Of a stretch of 45,679 bases of DNA, positions 9,601 to 16,538 are shown in pieces. A program made the translations under genes and the position numbers. The DNA comes from Synergistaceae bacterium (GTDB lineage: Bacteria; Synergistota; Synergistia; Synergistales; Aminobacteriaceae). The notes beneath the pieces are model-generated. The model worked only from the letters and a program-made list of their open reading frames with translations, was not told the DNA's origin and did not search any database. Location of the stretch: the NCBI GenBank assembly GCA_012521675.1, contig JAAYLU010000018.1, forward strand, positions 1 to 45,679, in the 5' to 3' direction. Positions within the stretch are counted from its first letter, which is position 1; each line of letters begins with the position of its first letter.

Positions 9601-9888
9601 CTGTCGATGCGCCTCGCCCTGGCCTCTCTCTGGGGGAGAAACTCCGAGCCGTTGCCCCTGATACTCGACGATCTTATGGTCCGCTTCGACGAGGGAAGGC
9701 AGAGGGGCGCAGCAAGGGCGATCTGCAAGGCGGCGAAGGACAACCAGGTGCTGCTCTTCACGTGCCATAAGGGTACTCTCGACATCCTGGCCGATGCTGC
9801 GGCCGACGACGACGCCCCTTCGTTCATCAGGGTGGAGGAGGCCGACTTCGTCCCGGTAAGACGAGAGGGAGATTCGTCCGGTGCATAG
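6646..9888 (+). CDS. YhaN/SbcC-like ATPase with long coiled coil and membrane hairpin
   Basis: This 1080-residue protein is the expected SMC/Rad50-like partner of the preceding nuclease. An N-terminal ATPase half holds Walker A GDNESGKTT (30-38). The C-terminal half holds the signature-like SSGLADQVYLSMRLALA (about 977-993) and Walker B PLILDD (about 1004-1009), followed by the LLFTCHKGTLDIL region. Between them lie about 700 residues of Glu/Arg-rich coiled coil. Two adjacent hydrophobic segments at about 482-527 (GLLVGMISGFLLLVGIG and WAFGSAALFTASLLALLA) look like a membrane hairpin at the tip of the coil, a feature of YhaN rather than SbcC. It overlaps both neighbours by a few bases. Confidence 0.9.
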   Translation: MRISEFFVRNYGIFSGAGAGLSEGLTVFHGDNESGKTTLMNFFRRVLFPRERYARKKGNVYEPVGGGRHAGTARIVMEDGREYVLTLDGKNNTISPAGEGEALPLPPDFFSISKDVYESVFAIGLWDMQSMELLNRSDIAARFFAAGSGLGSASLPGLLSSLEARANELYRPGASRSASAVNRLLASMRETDDQVRGLRDRSGSWREKREAMDEAERSAAARREELSGMLKRASFLELLEKGLAPRAALGDIERRLAESGDLPPFPEGGLDRLERLKDEKRRLDSAKTRLESDIRAKEEEAGELLSDPLLLCFEKEPEIRLLEQEVERLRTALARKNRLERELPPSRDNFLRNIADLCPWWNEEHLNSSDVSADAVAFARRTADRKETLERKKGEGEKSLGQWNRLREDRRAEAASLEREMGVVEKRAKRAAERWDLITRLRSAFNELRAQEDELGSMEEVRSALQAEKDRALEQKPLRPGLLVGMISGFLLLVGIGAALQAFLTAEYLWAFGSAALFTASLLALLAHRDLSKKYSAGLKQWERRLEDLGSRLEENELMIESRMEGLERLKTRRDELCLDLGIEAPRSESAMGRIVEEGEEDRGSQERFTLLGERNRQMTAVLARMDADGVAMEEELSKTERELDELNEEWRKWLEERKFDEKLGPRDLEGIVPRILQLRSEGAMLSSREAEAGELNEYVSEVADKIRTLSEQLAGSFDSIGEPAPSAASPEAIRAFSSLLRRASETRSAAESLGREAENLRRSLDEIKEEFDGAARKLGELFAAASTPDEEAFVALAEEWRKREALLAGRTQERKVLLGLFGSEEALGSAEEEYLFRRPEEIRSQAEEIRERINRLRSEVDELVDSRGRLASELERMGTDERQSELLFARKGMERKIEAHLEEWLSCVLARHFLEVSKARHERERQPEVIRAAGEYLSLMTDDRYLLLSEGSEKGLSVVLEEKDQARGRKDEMMWSSGLADQVYLSMRLALASLWGRNSEPLPLILDDLMVRFDEGRQRGAARAICKAAKDNQVLLFTCHKGTLDILADAAADDDAPSFIRVEEADFVPVRREGDSSGA

Positions 9889-10846
9889 ATTGGCCGTCCG
9901 TCTTCGCTCACTGGACGCTGGGTCCATAACATGCGACGAGTCGTTGAGCGCCCACGGCTCTTGGAGGATCGGCGGCCCGGCGGATATCTTCGTGCAGCCC
10001 TCGGACTGCGACCAAGTGGTTCGGCTGGTTCAATTCACCCGCGAGGAGAATCTTCCCTTAGTCGTCATAGGCAAGGGGACGAACCTGCTCTTTTCCGACG
10101 AGGGCTTCAGGGGCGTGGTAATGAAGCTCGGCAGTCCCTTCTCGGGCCTTTGGATCGAAGGCGAGAGCGTCAGGATCCAGGCCGGCTTGTGGGTGCCTCG
10201 ACTGGTGAGAAACCTCGCGGCAGCAGGTCTTTCCGGCCTTGAGCATGCTGCGGGCATACCAGGCTCGGTTGGCGGGCTCGTCACGATGAACGGAGGAAGC
10301 CTGAGGCGCAGCGTGGGGGAGATCATCATCACGGTCAAGGCGGTCAACCGCGAGGGACGACTGCGCGTCTTCTCGGCGGAGGAGTGCGGTTTCTCGTACA
10401 GGCGCTCTATCTTTCAGGACGAACACGAAGGCGAACGGTGGATTGTCCTGGAGGCGATCCTGAGCCTGGAACGAGCGGAGCGCAGAGATGTCAGGGCGGA
10501 GGCTCTGAGGATAATGGAGGAGAGAAGGCGGAAGTTCCCTCTCAGGCTTCCCAACTGCGGCTCCGTCTTCACCAACTCACCGGAGGTCTACGAGATCGCC
10601 GGCCCTCCAGGCAAGGTCGTGGAGGACACGGGGCTTAAGGGGCTGACCGTCGGCGGGGCCCAGGTGTCGCATCACCACGCGAACTTCATAGTCAACACGG
10701 GTGGCGCGACATCCCGCGATGTCCTTGCCCTGATAGGGGAGGTGCGCAGGCGGGTCCACGATAGGATCGGGGCCTGGCTGGCATGCGAGGTGCGCTACGT
10801 GGACCCGGACGGCAAGGTGGTCCCGGCGTCCGAGGCCTGCGAATAG
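9881..10846 (+). CDS. murB: UDP-N-acetylenolpyruvoylglucosamine reductase
   Basis: MurB reduces UDP-GlcNAc-enolpyruvate to UDP-MurNAc with FAD and NADPH, the second step of peptidoglycan precursor synthesis. The 321-residue protein shows the FAD-binding motifs RIGGPADIFVQP (29-40) and GKGTNLLFSD (64-73), the PGSVGG turn (127-132), SYRRSIF with the catalytic Arg (about 175), the proton-donor Ser in PNCGSVFTN (S228) and the C-terminal Glu in ACEVRYVD (E303). It starts with GTG at 9881, overlapping the end of the YhaN-like gene by eight bases, so it is read from the same message. The 321 residues and layout fit a compact bacterial MurB. Confidence 0.93.
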   Translation: MHRLAVRLRSLDAGSITCDESLSAHGSWRIGGPADIFVQPSDCDQVVRLVQFTREENLPLVVIGKGTNLLFSDEGFRGVVMKLGSPFSGLWIEGESVRIQAGLWVPRLVRNLAAAGLSGLEHAAGIPGSVGGLVTMNGGSLRRSVGEIIITVKAVNREGRLRVFSAEECGFSYRRSIFQDEHEGERWIVLEAILSLERAERRDVRAEALRIMEERRRKFPLRLPNCGSVFTNSPEVYEIAGPPGKVVEDTGLKGLTVGGAQVSHHHANFIVNTGGATSRDVLALIGEVRRRVHDRIGAWLACEVRYVDPDGKVVPASEACE

Positions 10847-10864
10847 CACAAGCAACGACAATTA

Positions 10865-10939
10865 TCATCCCGAACAGCCCTCTCGTCATCCCGAACAGCT
10901 CTCTCGTCATCCCGAACAGCTCTCTCGTCATCCCGAACG
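10865..10939. repeat. Tandem 21-bp repeat, about 3.6 copies
   Basis: Units start at 10865, 10886, 10907 and 10928 (partial). Each begins TCATCCCGAACAGC and is followed by CTCTCG or TCTCTCG; the first unit differs by one base. The array lies in the intergenic space after murB, and its last unit runs into a dispersed repeat (10928-10953). Confidence 0.9.
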
Positions 10940-10953
10940 AATGTGAGGGATCT
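10928..10953 (+). repeat. Dispersed intergenic repeat of the TCATCCCGA type, copy 1
   Basis: The sequence TCATCCCGAACGAATGTGAG followed by GGATCT resembles a short repeat seen between genes in many bacterial genomes. A second copy occurs inverted at 44632-44657. The tandem array beside it seems to have grown from its first 12-14 bases. Confidence 0.6.
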
Positions 10954-11021
10954 GCCTTCAGGACGGCATCGGATGCTCCGCCGAACGGGTGCTTGGCCGT
11001 ACCCCTATGCGCGGAGCCGGG

Positions 11022-12380
11022 TCAGGCCGGTGCCGCCTCCACCATCAGGCTGGTCCGCATCTCCCTCCGGAAGAAGAATAGAGTCACGAGGAAGGATAGA
11101 GAGTCGGCCAGAGGGAAGGCCAGCCACACCCCGTCGGTTGACCTTAAAAGCGCGGGCAGGATCAGGACAAAGGGGATCAGCAGCAGCACCTGGCGCGACA
11201 GCGACAGTATGAAGGCCGGGCGTGCCTTGCCCAGCGCCTGGAACATCGCCGATCCGACCATCTGGAAGCCTATCAGGAAGAGCGCGCCGGTGATTATCCT
11301 CATGGCCCGCGTCCCCTCCGCGATGAGCGTCTTGTCGGTCGTGAATATGGCGAATATCTTCGCGGGAAATGTCTGAGTGGTTAAAAAGGCACAGAACGCG
11401 AGAATGGTCGCGCTTACCAGGGCCAGCCTGACGGCGGTTCGCGCCTGCCTGATCCTGCCCGCACCGTAGTTGTACCCCAGTATAGGCTGGAAGCCCTGCG
11501 CGATCCCCATCATCGGCATGAAGAAGAAGGACAGTCCCCTGTGGATCACTCCGTACACCGCGACGTGCAGATCTCCGCCCCAGCGGATCAGGGCGGCGTT
11601 TATCAGGATCATGGACATGCTTCCCGCCGCCATGCGTGTGAACTCGGACATGCCGATCGCCGTGATCTCCCGCAGAAGCGAAAGGCTTGGCAGAAGGTTG
11701 CGGAGCCTGATCCTCAGGCTGCCCCGTCCGCTGATGAAGTAGCCGAAGATCCAGACGAACATCGTGAACTGGGAGATGACCGTCGCGGCCGCCGCGCCCC
11801 ACACGCCCAGCCCCAGTACGAAGATGAATATGGGGTCGAGGATGATGTTCAAAATCGCCGAGATCATAAGGGAGGCCATGGCTATCCTGGCCCGCCCCTC
11901 CGCTCGCGCCATGTGGTTGCCCGCCATGCCGAACATCTGGAAGGGCATGCCGAATAGGATCACCGACAGGTAGTCCCTCGCGTGGGGCAGGATGTCCGGG
12001 CCTGCGCCGAACAGAGAGAGTATCTCGTCGATGAAGAGCATCGGGAGGACGAGCACGAACACGCCTACGGTCAGCGAGAAGGCCGTGGTCGCCCCCAGGG
12101 CCCGCTCCGCCCTGTCCACGTCCCCCGCCCCGAGGCTTCTGGAGATAATGGACGAACCCCCTATCCCCGCCATTATGGACATCGCCCCTCCTAGGAACTG
12201 GATGGGGAAGCAGATCATCACGGCGGCGAGTCCCATCGGACCCACGCCGTGCCCAATGAAGATCGAGTCGGCGATGTTGTACGACGCCATCACGACCATG
12301 CCTATTATCGACGGCAGAGAGAGCCTCAACAACAGCCCGCCGACCCTCTCCGTGTCGAGTACGTGTCTGTCGGTGTTCAC
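11022..12380 (-). CDS. MATE-family multidrug/cation exporter
   Basis: The 452-residue protein has about twelve hydrophobic segments arranged as two MATE halves. MATE exporters pump drugs or metabolites out of the cell using a Na+ or H+ gradient. Family features are the start (VGGLLLRLSLPSIIGMVV), SYNIADSIFIGHGVG, the GGSSIISRSLGAGD loop near 75-88, and the second-half PILGYNYGAGR. It lies 26 bases after cheD on the same strand, so it may be read through from the chemotaxis genes, but there is no functional link. The substrate cannot be told from sequence. Confidence 0.88.
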   Translation of the reverse strand: MNTDRHVLDTERVGGLLLRLSLPSIIGMVVMASYNIADSIFIGHGVGPMGLAAVMICFPIQFLGGAMSIMAGIGGSSIISRSLGAGDVDRAERALGATTAFSLTVGVFVLVLPMLFIDEILSLFGAGPDILPHARDYLSVILFGMPFQMFGMAGNHMARAEGRARIAMASLMISAILNIILDPIFIFVLGLGVWGAAAATVISQFTMFVWIFGYFISGRGSLRIRLRNLLPSLSLLREITAIGMSEFTRMAAGSMSMILINAALIRWGGDLHVAVYGVIHRGLSFFFMPMMGIAQGFQPILGYNYGAGRIRQARTAVRLALVSATILAFCAFLTTQTFPAKIFAIFTTDKTLIAEGTRAMRIITGALFLIGFQMVGSAMFQALGKARPAFILSLSRQVLLLIPFVLILPALLRSTDGVWLAFPLADSLSFLVTLFFFRREMRTSLMVEAAPA

Positions 12381-12406
12381 AGAATACCTCCGGTTTGATT
12401 TTTATG

Positions 12407-12895
12407 TCAGATTTGGGTTTTTGTCCTTCCGATCGTGCGGACTTCGAGGATGCCTGTATCGGCGAAGAGCACAATCGTGCGCCCCCACGAGCCTCCCGTG
12501 TCCTCCGAAATGATCGGGATGCCGAGGCTCGCCAGCGCTCTCTTGCACGCCTCGGTGTTGCGCGCGCCGATCTTCAGGATGGAGTCGCCCGAGCCGCCGA
12601 TGTTGAACATCTGCGCCCCTCCCGCCAGCTTGGCCACCAGCCTCCTCCTGTCGGCGCCGAAGCGGACCATCCGGTCCACGAGGTCCGGGACTCCCGAGTC
12701 GGCGAACTTGGACTTGTTGAAGTTGTCTCCCTTGGCAAGCTCGGTCGACGGAAGCATCACGTGCACCATGCCTCCGATTTTTCTTCTCTCGTCGTACATG
12801 GTGACCCCCACGCAGGAGCCCAGCCCCAGCGTCGTGATGCTGTCCGGGTTCACGACCACCCCGGCCTCGGCGATCCCCACTCTAACCGTTCGCAT
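12407..12895 (-). CDS. cheD: Chemoreceptor glutamine deamidase CheD
   Basis: CheD deamidates glutamines in chemoreceptors and, with CheC, tunes adaptation. The 162-residue protein from ATG 12895 (MRTVRVGIAEAG) has the catalytic Cys in LGLGSCVGV (C28), the His in GGMVHVMLP (H45), and KFADSGVP near 63-70. A longer frame reaches back to 12994, but those 33 extra residues lie inside cheC and do not resemble CheD, so the inner ATG is used. It overlaps cheC by 14 bases. No cheA, cheW or receptor genes are in the window. Confidence 0.92.
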   Translation of the reverse strand: MRTVRVGIAEAGVVVNPDSITTLGLGSCVGVTMYDERRKIGGMVHVMLPSTELAKGDNFNKSKFADSGVPDLVDRMVRFGADRRRLVAKLAGGAQMFNIGGSGDSILKIGARNTEACKRALASLGIPIISEDTGGSWGRTIVLFADTGILEVRTIGRTKTQI

Positions 12896-13520
12896 CTGAA
12901 GGAACTCCGAGCGCGGTGAACATCTTGTTGTAGGAATCGGGGTCTGGGAGCAGGAATATCCTGCTCGCTCCTTCCTCCGACACCGGCCCTCCATCGATCG
13001 AGAGGGCGCCTTCGATCAATAGAGCCGTGTCGCCGCTTCGCCCTGTCTCGGTGAGGCAGAAGGCCAGGATCGCCCCCGCCATGTCCATCGCGAGCGAGGG
13101 GACCGAAGGGTTGAGCTCGAATCCGAGGAAATCGGACAGGGCCGTGATGTAGGAGCCTATCATGATGTTGCCCACCTCGTTCAGGACCGACAGCCCCATC
13201 TCGGAGAAACCGTCCTCCTCGGACGCCCCGGTCATGTGCCTGACGAGCGACTGCGCGTCCGAGATGTCCATGGTGAACAGCATGTTGCCGGAGACCCCTC
13301 CTTCGATTCGAACGAAGACTGTCAGGATCATCCTCTCCGCCCCGCCGGCGTACTCGATTATCTCGTTGAAGCGCATCGGGAGAACCCTGGAGACGCTCAT
13401 GCCCACCGCCCTGCCCAGCATTGCGGAGAGAGAGGTGGCTGCGTTGCCCGCCCCTATGTTGCCGATCTCCCTGAGCACGTCGAGCCGCATCTCGTCCATC
13501 TTGCCGATAGGGTCGCTCAT
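12882..13520 (-). CDS. cheC: CheY-phosphatase CheC
   Basis: CheC removes phosphate from CheY-P and binds CheD. The 212-residue protein contains both active-site helices with the E-x-x-N pair: LREIGNIGAGNA (E18, N21) and LNEVGNIMIGSY (E115, N118). A double site is typical of CheC, as opposed to single-site proteins. The ATG at 13520 overlaps the stop of the hemerythrin gene (ATGA), giving translational coupling. The longer upstream frame is the shadow of hemerythrin. Confidence 0.93.
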   Translation of the reverse strand: MSDPIGKMDEMRLDVLREIGNIGAGNAATSLSAMLGRAVGMSVSRVLPMRFNEIIEYAGGAERMILTVFVRIEGGVSGNMLFTMDISDAQSLVRHMTGASEEDGFSEMGLSVLNEVGNIMIGSYITALSDFLGFELNPSVPSLAMDMAGAILAFCLTETGRSGDTALLIEGALSIDGGPVSEEGASRIFLLPDPDSYNKMFTALGVPSDANG

Positions 13521-13948
13521 GAGCCTGTGTCCTCCTCTCCCGTGCATCCGGCACCGTCGAGGGCGATCGCGATCCTCTTGTCCTTGACCATGATATGATC
13601 CAGTATCCACTCGAGGAGCATATCCCTGAGCTGCTCGGCCTGCTCCGAAGTGAAGGACTTGTTCCCGGCCAGGTCAACATAGGCGTCGTACACCCGCTTG
13701 ATGAACCAGCTGTGTTCGTCCCGGTGCTCCTTGAACTGGTCGTAGCAGTTGCGGATCATTATCAGCTCCTCGGCGCCGAAGTGCTGTATGGCGTATCCGA
13801 CCAGGTAGTTCACTGTCTCCTCCACCTTGCGCATGTCGCCCTCGTCCACCGCCTTTGAAAAACTGGCGAAGCGCTCGATCAGCTTCCTGTGCTGGTCGTC
13901 TATTATGCCTATGCCGATTGCAAGCTCGTCGCTCCACTGTACGGCCAT
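13517..13948 (-). CDS. Bacteriohemerythrin (oxygen-binding di-iron protein)
   Basis: The 143-residue protein has all seven di-iron ligands in place: H20 (DDQH), H56 and E60 (QHFGAEE), H75 and H79 (EHRDEH), H118 and D123 (DHIMVKD). Such proteins bind O2 reversibly and, in motile anaerobes, serve as oxygen sensors or scavengers. It is the first gene of a tightly overlapped operon with cheC and cheD, which suggests that oxygen level feeds into chemotaxis adaptation. That link is inference; the protein has no receptor or signalling domain of its own. Confidence 0.93.
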   Translation of the reverse strand: MAVQWSDELAIGIGIIDDQHRKLIERFASFSKAVDEGDMRKVEETVNYLVGYAIQHFGAEELIMIRNCYDQFKEHRDEHSWFIKRVYDAYVDLAGNKSFTSEQAEQLRDMLLEWILDHIMVKDKRIAIALDGAGCTGEEDTGS

Positions 13949-14041
13949 GAGCGGATCCTCCCTTCGCGCTGCAGAGTGTGCCTGTAATTTTTCTTCACTG
14001 TTATTGTAACAGAAAACGAGGCGGCAAATGCAGGTAGCGTG

Positions 14042-14047
14042 TATAAT
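14042..14047 (+). promoter_or_regulatory. Probable -10 box before ddl
   Basis: A perfect TATAAT lies 43 bases before the GTG start of ddl. No convincing -35 hexamer is seen at the standard distance. Confidence 0.45.
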
Positions 14048-14090
14048 AATTGATCATCTTTCAAAGGGACAGGGAAGGATTTGATAAACC

Positions 14091-15047
14091 GTGAAAATAA
14101 CAGTGCTTTACGGAGGCGAAGGCCCCGAGAGAGAGGTGTCGCTTAAAAGCGGGGCTGCGGTGACCGCGGCGTTTGCGGAGCGCGGCCTCGAAGTGACGTC
14201 CGTCGATCTCATCCGCAAGGAGGATCTTCCCGCAATAATAAAGCAGGAGTCAATAGAGTTCGCCTTCATCACCCTACATGGCGGCTGGGGCGAGGACGGT
14301 ACCCTGCAGGCGGCCCTCGGGATGAGCCGCACCCCCTTCTCCGGGTCGGGGCACTCGGCCTGCGCCCTCGCAATGGACAAGACCGCCAGCAAGGCGCTTT
14401 TCGGCATGAAGGGCATCCCCACGCCCGAAGGGATCGAGGTGGTGCGAGGTACCGGAGTGCGCGAGGTGATGGGCGATCCGCGCTTTTCTTTACTTCTGGA
14501 GCGGAGCGGCAAACTGGTGGTCAAGCCCTGCTGCTCCGGAAGCACAGTGGGGGTCTCGATACTGGACGGCGCCGATCAGCTTTCGGAGGCCCTCGAGGAC
14601 GCCTTCGCCATCAACTCGAGGGCGCTGGTGGAGGAGTACATCCCCGGCCGGGAGCTGACGGTGACCATATCCGAGAGGGACGGCGTCCCCCGCTGCCTGC
14701 CGGTCATAGAGATCCAGCCCGTCGCTGGTTTCTACGACTACAGCTCCAAGTACACCCCCGGAATGTCGGAATTACTGATCCCCGCGCCTCTCTCGAACGA
14801 TATCGCAGGGGCCGTGGAGCGGGCCTCGATCAACGCCTACACTGCCCTGGGCTGCTCCTCCTTCGGCAGAGTCGACCTCAGGCTGGACGAGGAAGGGCGT
14901 CCTTATGTGCTGGAGGTCAACACAGTCCCCGGCATGACGGCCAACAGCCTTGTTCCGAAGGCCGCCGTCGCGGCCGGCATGTCGTTCGGCGAGCTGCTCG
15001 AGGAGATAGTTCGCTCCTCCCTCGCGATAAACCGCGGCGATCAGTAG
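14091..15047 (+). CDS. ddl: D-alanine--D-alanine ligase
   Basis: Ddl joins two D-alanines with ATP for the end of the peptidoglycan stem peptide. The 318-residue ATP-grasp protein shows GPEREVSLKSG near the start (substrate Glu and Ser), TLHGGWGEDGTLQ, KPCCSGSTVGVS (ATP loop), YDYSSKYTPG (omega loop with the D-Ala Tyr) and the C-terminal EVNTVPGMT that binds Mg2+. The Tyr of the omega loop is the usual mark of a D-Ala-D-Ala rather than a D-lactate ligase. The start is GTG, matching the conserved first strand KITVLYGG. It converges on the phosphofructokinase gene and overlaps its end by seven bases. Confidence 0.93.
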   Translation: MKITVLYGGEGPEREVSLKSGAAVTAAFAERGLEVTSVDLIRKEDLPAIIKQESIEFAFITLHGGWGEDGTLQAALGMSRTPFSGSGHSACALAMDKTASKALFGMKGIPTPEGIEVVRGTGVREVMGDPRFSLLLERSGKLVVKPCCSGSTVGVSILDGADQLSEALEDAFAINSRALVEEYIPGRELTVTISERDGVPRCLPVIEIQPVAGFYDYSSKYTPGMSELLIPAPLSNDIAGAVERASINAYTALGCSSFGRVDLRLDEEGRPYVLEVNTVPGMTANSLVPKAAVAAGMSFGELLEEIVRSSLAINRGDQ

Positions 15048-16309
15048 TCGACCACGTGCTGGAACCTCTCCCGGAAGGCCGCGGGAGGCATGTTCACCAC
15101 GGCGGCGAGGTTTTCCAGCTCTCCGCCCGGGGTCAAGTCTCCCTTTTCCAGCCTGATCATGTACTCGCGCGCGATCCTGTACTGAATCGAACCGGTATTG
15201 ACCCGTCTCACTCGAGTCTTCCCCGTTGCCGGGTCGATGAGCCTGTCGAAGGGTATGGGGACGATCTGGTTGTCCTGGATGGAGATCAGGGCGTTGGTCC
15301 CGCCGCTCTGAAGGAACTCGAAGGCGCCGAACCCCAGGTCCCTGGTGTACTCTATGTCGAAGGCGTTGGGGGGAGCGCAGCGGACCTCGTAGCCCACCTC
15401 CTTGTTGTTGATGGTCATCCTCAGGCCGAGCGCGCGCATAGTGGCCAGCAGCTCCTTTTTCAGCACGTCGGAGAAATTGATCTCTGCGTAGCGAATGTGC
15501 CCGTGATCGTCCCGCTCGATGCAGTCGGCCGCCTCGAGGTCCTCGAGGCTTATCCTCTCGATCAGCCCCTCGGCCGCCACGGCCACCCCGTAATCCCTGC
15601 CCGAGGCCAAGCGCTTGATTATCGCCCCGGCGATAATGTCCACCACCAGCGACAGGGGTATCTTCTCCTTGCCCGGGAACTCCTCCGGAATGACTGTGAG
15701 AGTTGCCCCGGCGCTCTTGCCTATGCCGAGGGCCAGGTGACCCGCGACCCGCCCCATGGCCACCGCCAGGTACCACCGGCCGGTCGTCTTCGCGTCCTCC
15801 ATCAGGTTGGTGACGATCTGCGTGCCGAGGGAGCGAGCGGTTTCGAATCCGAAGGTCGGGATCCCCTCCGGCAGCGGCAGGTCGTTGTCGATCGTCTTCG
15901 GCACGTGAGCGAACTTGATGGACAGGCCCAGGCTGTTCTTGGCGTAGTCCGAGATGCACGACGCGGCGTAGGCAGTATCGTCGCCGCCGATGGTGACAAG
16001 ATGAGTGACCCCCATGCCTGCGAGCGTCTCCACCACGTTTTTCAGGGTCTCATCGCTCTTGGTCGGGTTTGAGCGGGACACCCTCAGTATGCTCCCTCCG
16101 TCGGAGTGTATCCTGCTAACCGTGTCTATGGTGAGAGGGACGACCTTGCTTTTCCCCTTTCCAAGGTGCTCGAATCCGTCGTAGACGCCGTAAACCTCCC
16201 ACCCGCATTTCCTGGCCTCTATGGTTACGGAGCTGATGACGCTGTTGATGCCCGGCGCCGGACCTCCCCCGCATACTATGGCAAGCGTGTTTTTCCCGGA
16301 AACAGTCAT
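15041..16309 (-). CDS. pfp: Phosphofructokinase, probably PPi-dependent
   Basis: The 422-residue protein phosphorylates fructose 6-phosphate in glycolysis. Core motifs are CGGGPAPGINS (13-23), TIGGDDTA (107-113), PKTIDND (137-143) and MGRVAGHLA. In place of the ATP-type GGDGS it has GGDD (D111), and it has Lys at 138 in PKTIDND. These two residues are the recognised signature of pyrophosphate use, which allows a reversible, energy-saving step common in anaerobes. Biochemical proof would still be needed. A clear ribosome site (GGAGG in the 16312-16322 region, minus strand) precedes the ATG. Confidence 0.87.
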   Translation of the reverse strand: MTVSGKNTLAIVCGGGPAPGINSVISSVTIEARKCGWEVYGVYDGFEHLGKGKSKVVPLTIDTVSRIHSDGGSILRVSRSNPTKSDETLKNVVETLAGMGVTHLVTIGGDDTAYAASCISDYAKNSLGLSIKFAHVPKTIDNDLPLPEGIPTFGFETARSLGTQIVTNLMEDAKTTGRWYLAVAMGRVAGHLALGIGKSAGATLTVIPEEFPGKEKIPLSLVVDIIAGAIIKRLASGRDYGVAVAAEGLIERISLEDLEAADCIERDDHGHIRYAEINFSDVLKKELLATMRALGLRMTINNKEVGYEVRCAPPNAFDIEYTRDLGFGAFEFLQSGGTNALISIQDNQIVPIPFDRLIDPATGKTRVRRVNTGSIQYRIAREYMIRLEKGDLTPGGELENLAAVVNMPPAAFRERFQHVVDY

Positions 16310-16538
16310 ATCGGGCCTCCTTTTCAGATCTTCGTGCTTAAAGGGATTTTAGCACATGGCTGAAAAACCGTTGCCGAGGGGCCTGGGAAGCATTCGACAA
16401 AAAGCAGGTCGGAGTATATGAATGCCGTCGAAATCCATGATAGAATCTATCCAATTGGAATTCTTCAAGTGATATTGGCCTTTACTGTACCGCTTCTCCA
16501 CTGACATGGCTCAATGGCGCCGAGAGAGGGATTGCAAG

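Noticed and set aside
10865-10939. CRISPR array
   Set aside because: The units are head-to-tail with no unique spacers and no cas genes are near.
12896-12994. Longer CheD start at 12994
   Set aside because: The extension lies inside cheC and has no CheD-like sequence; ATG 12895 matches the family start.
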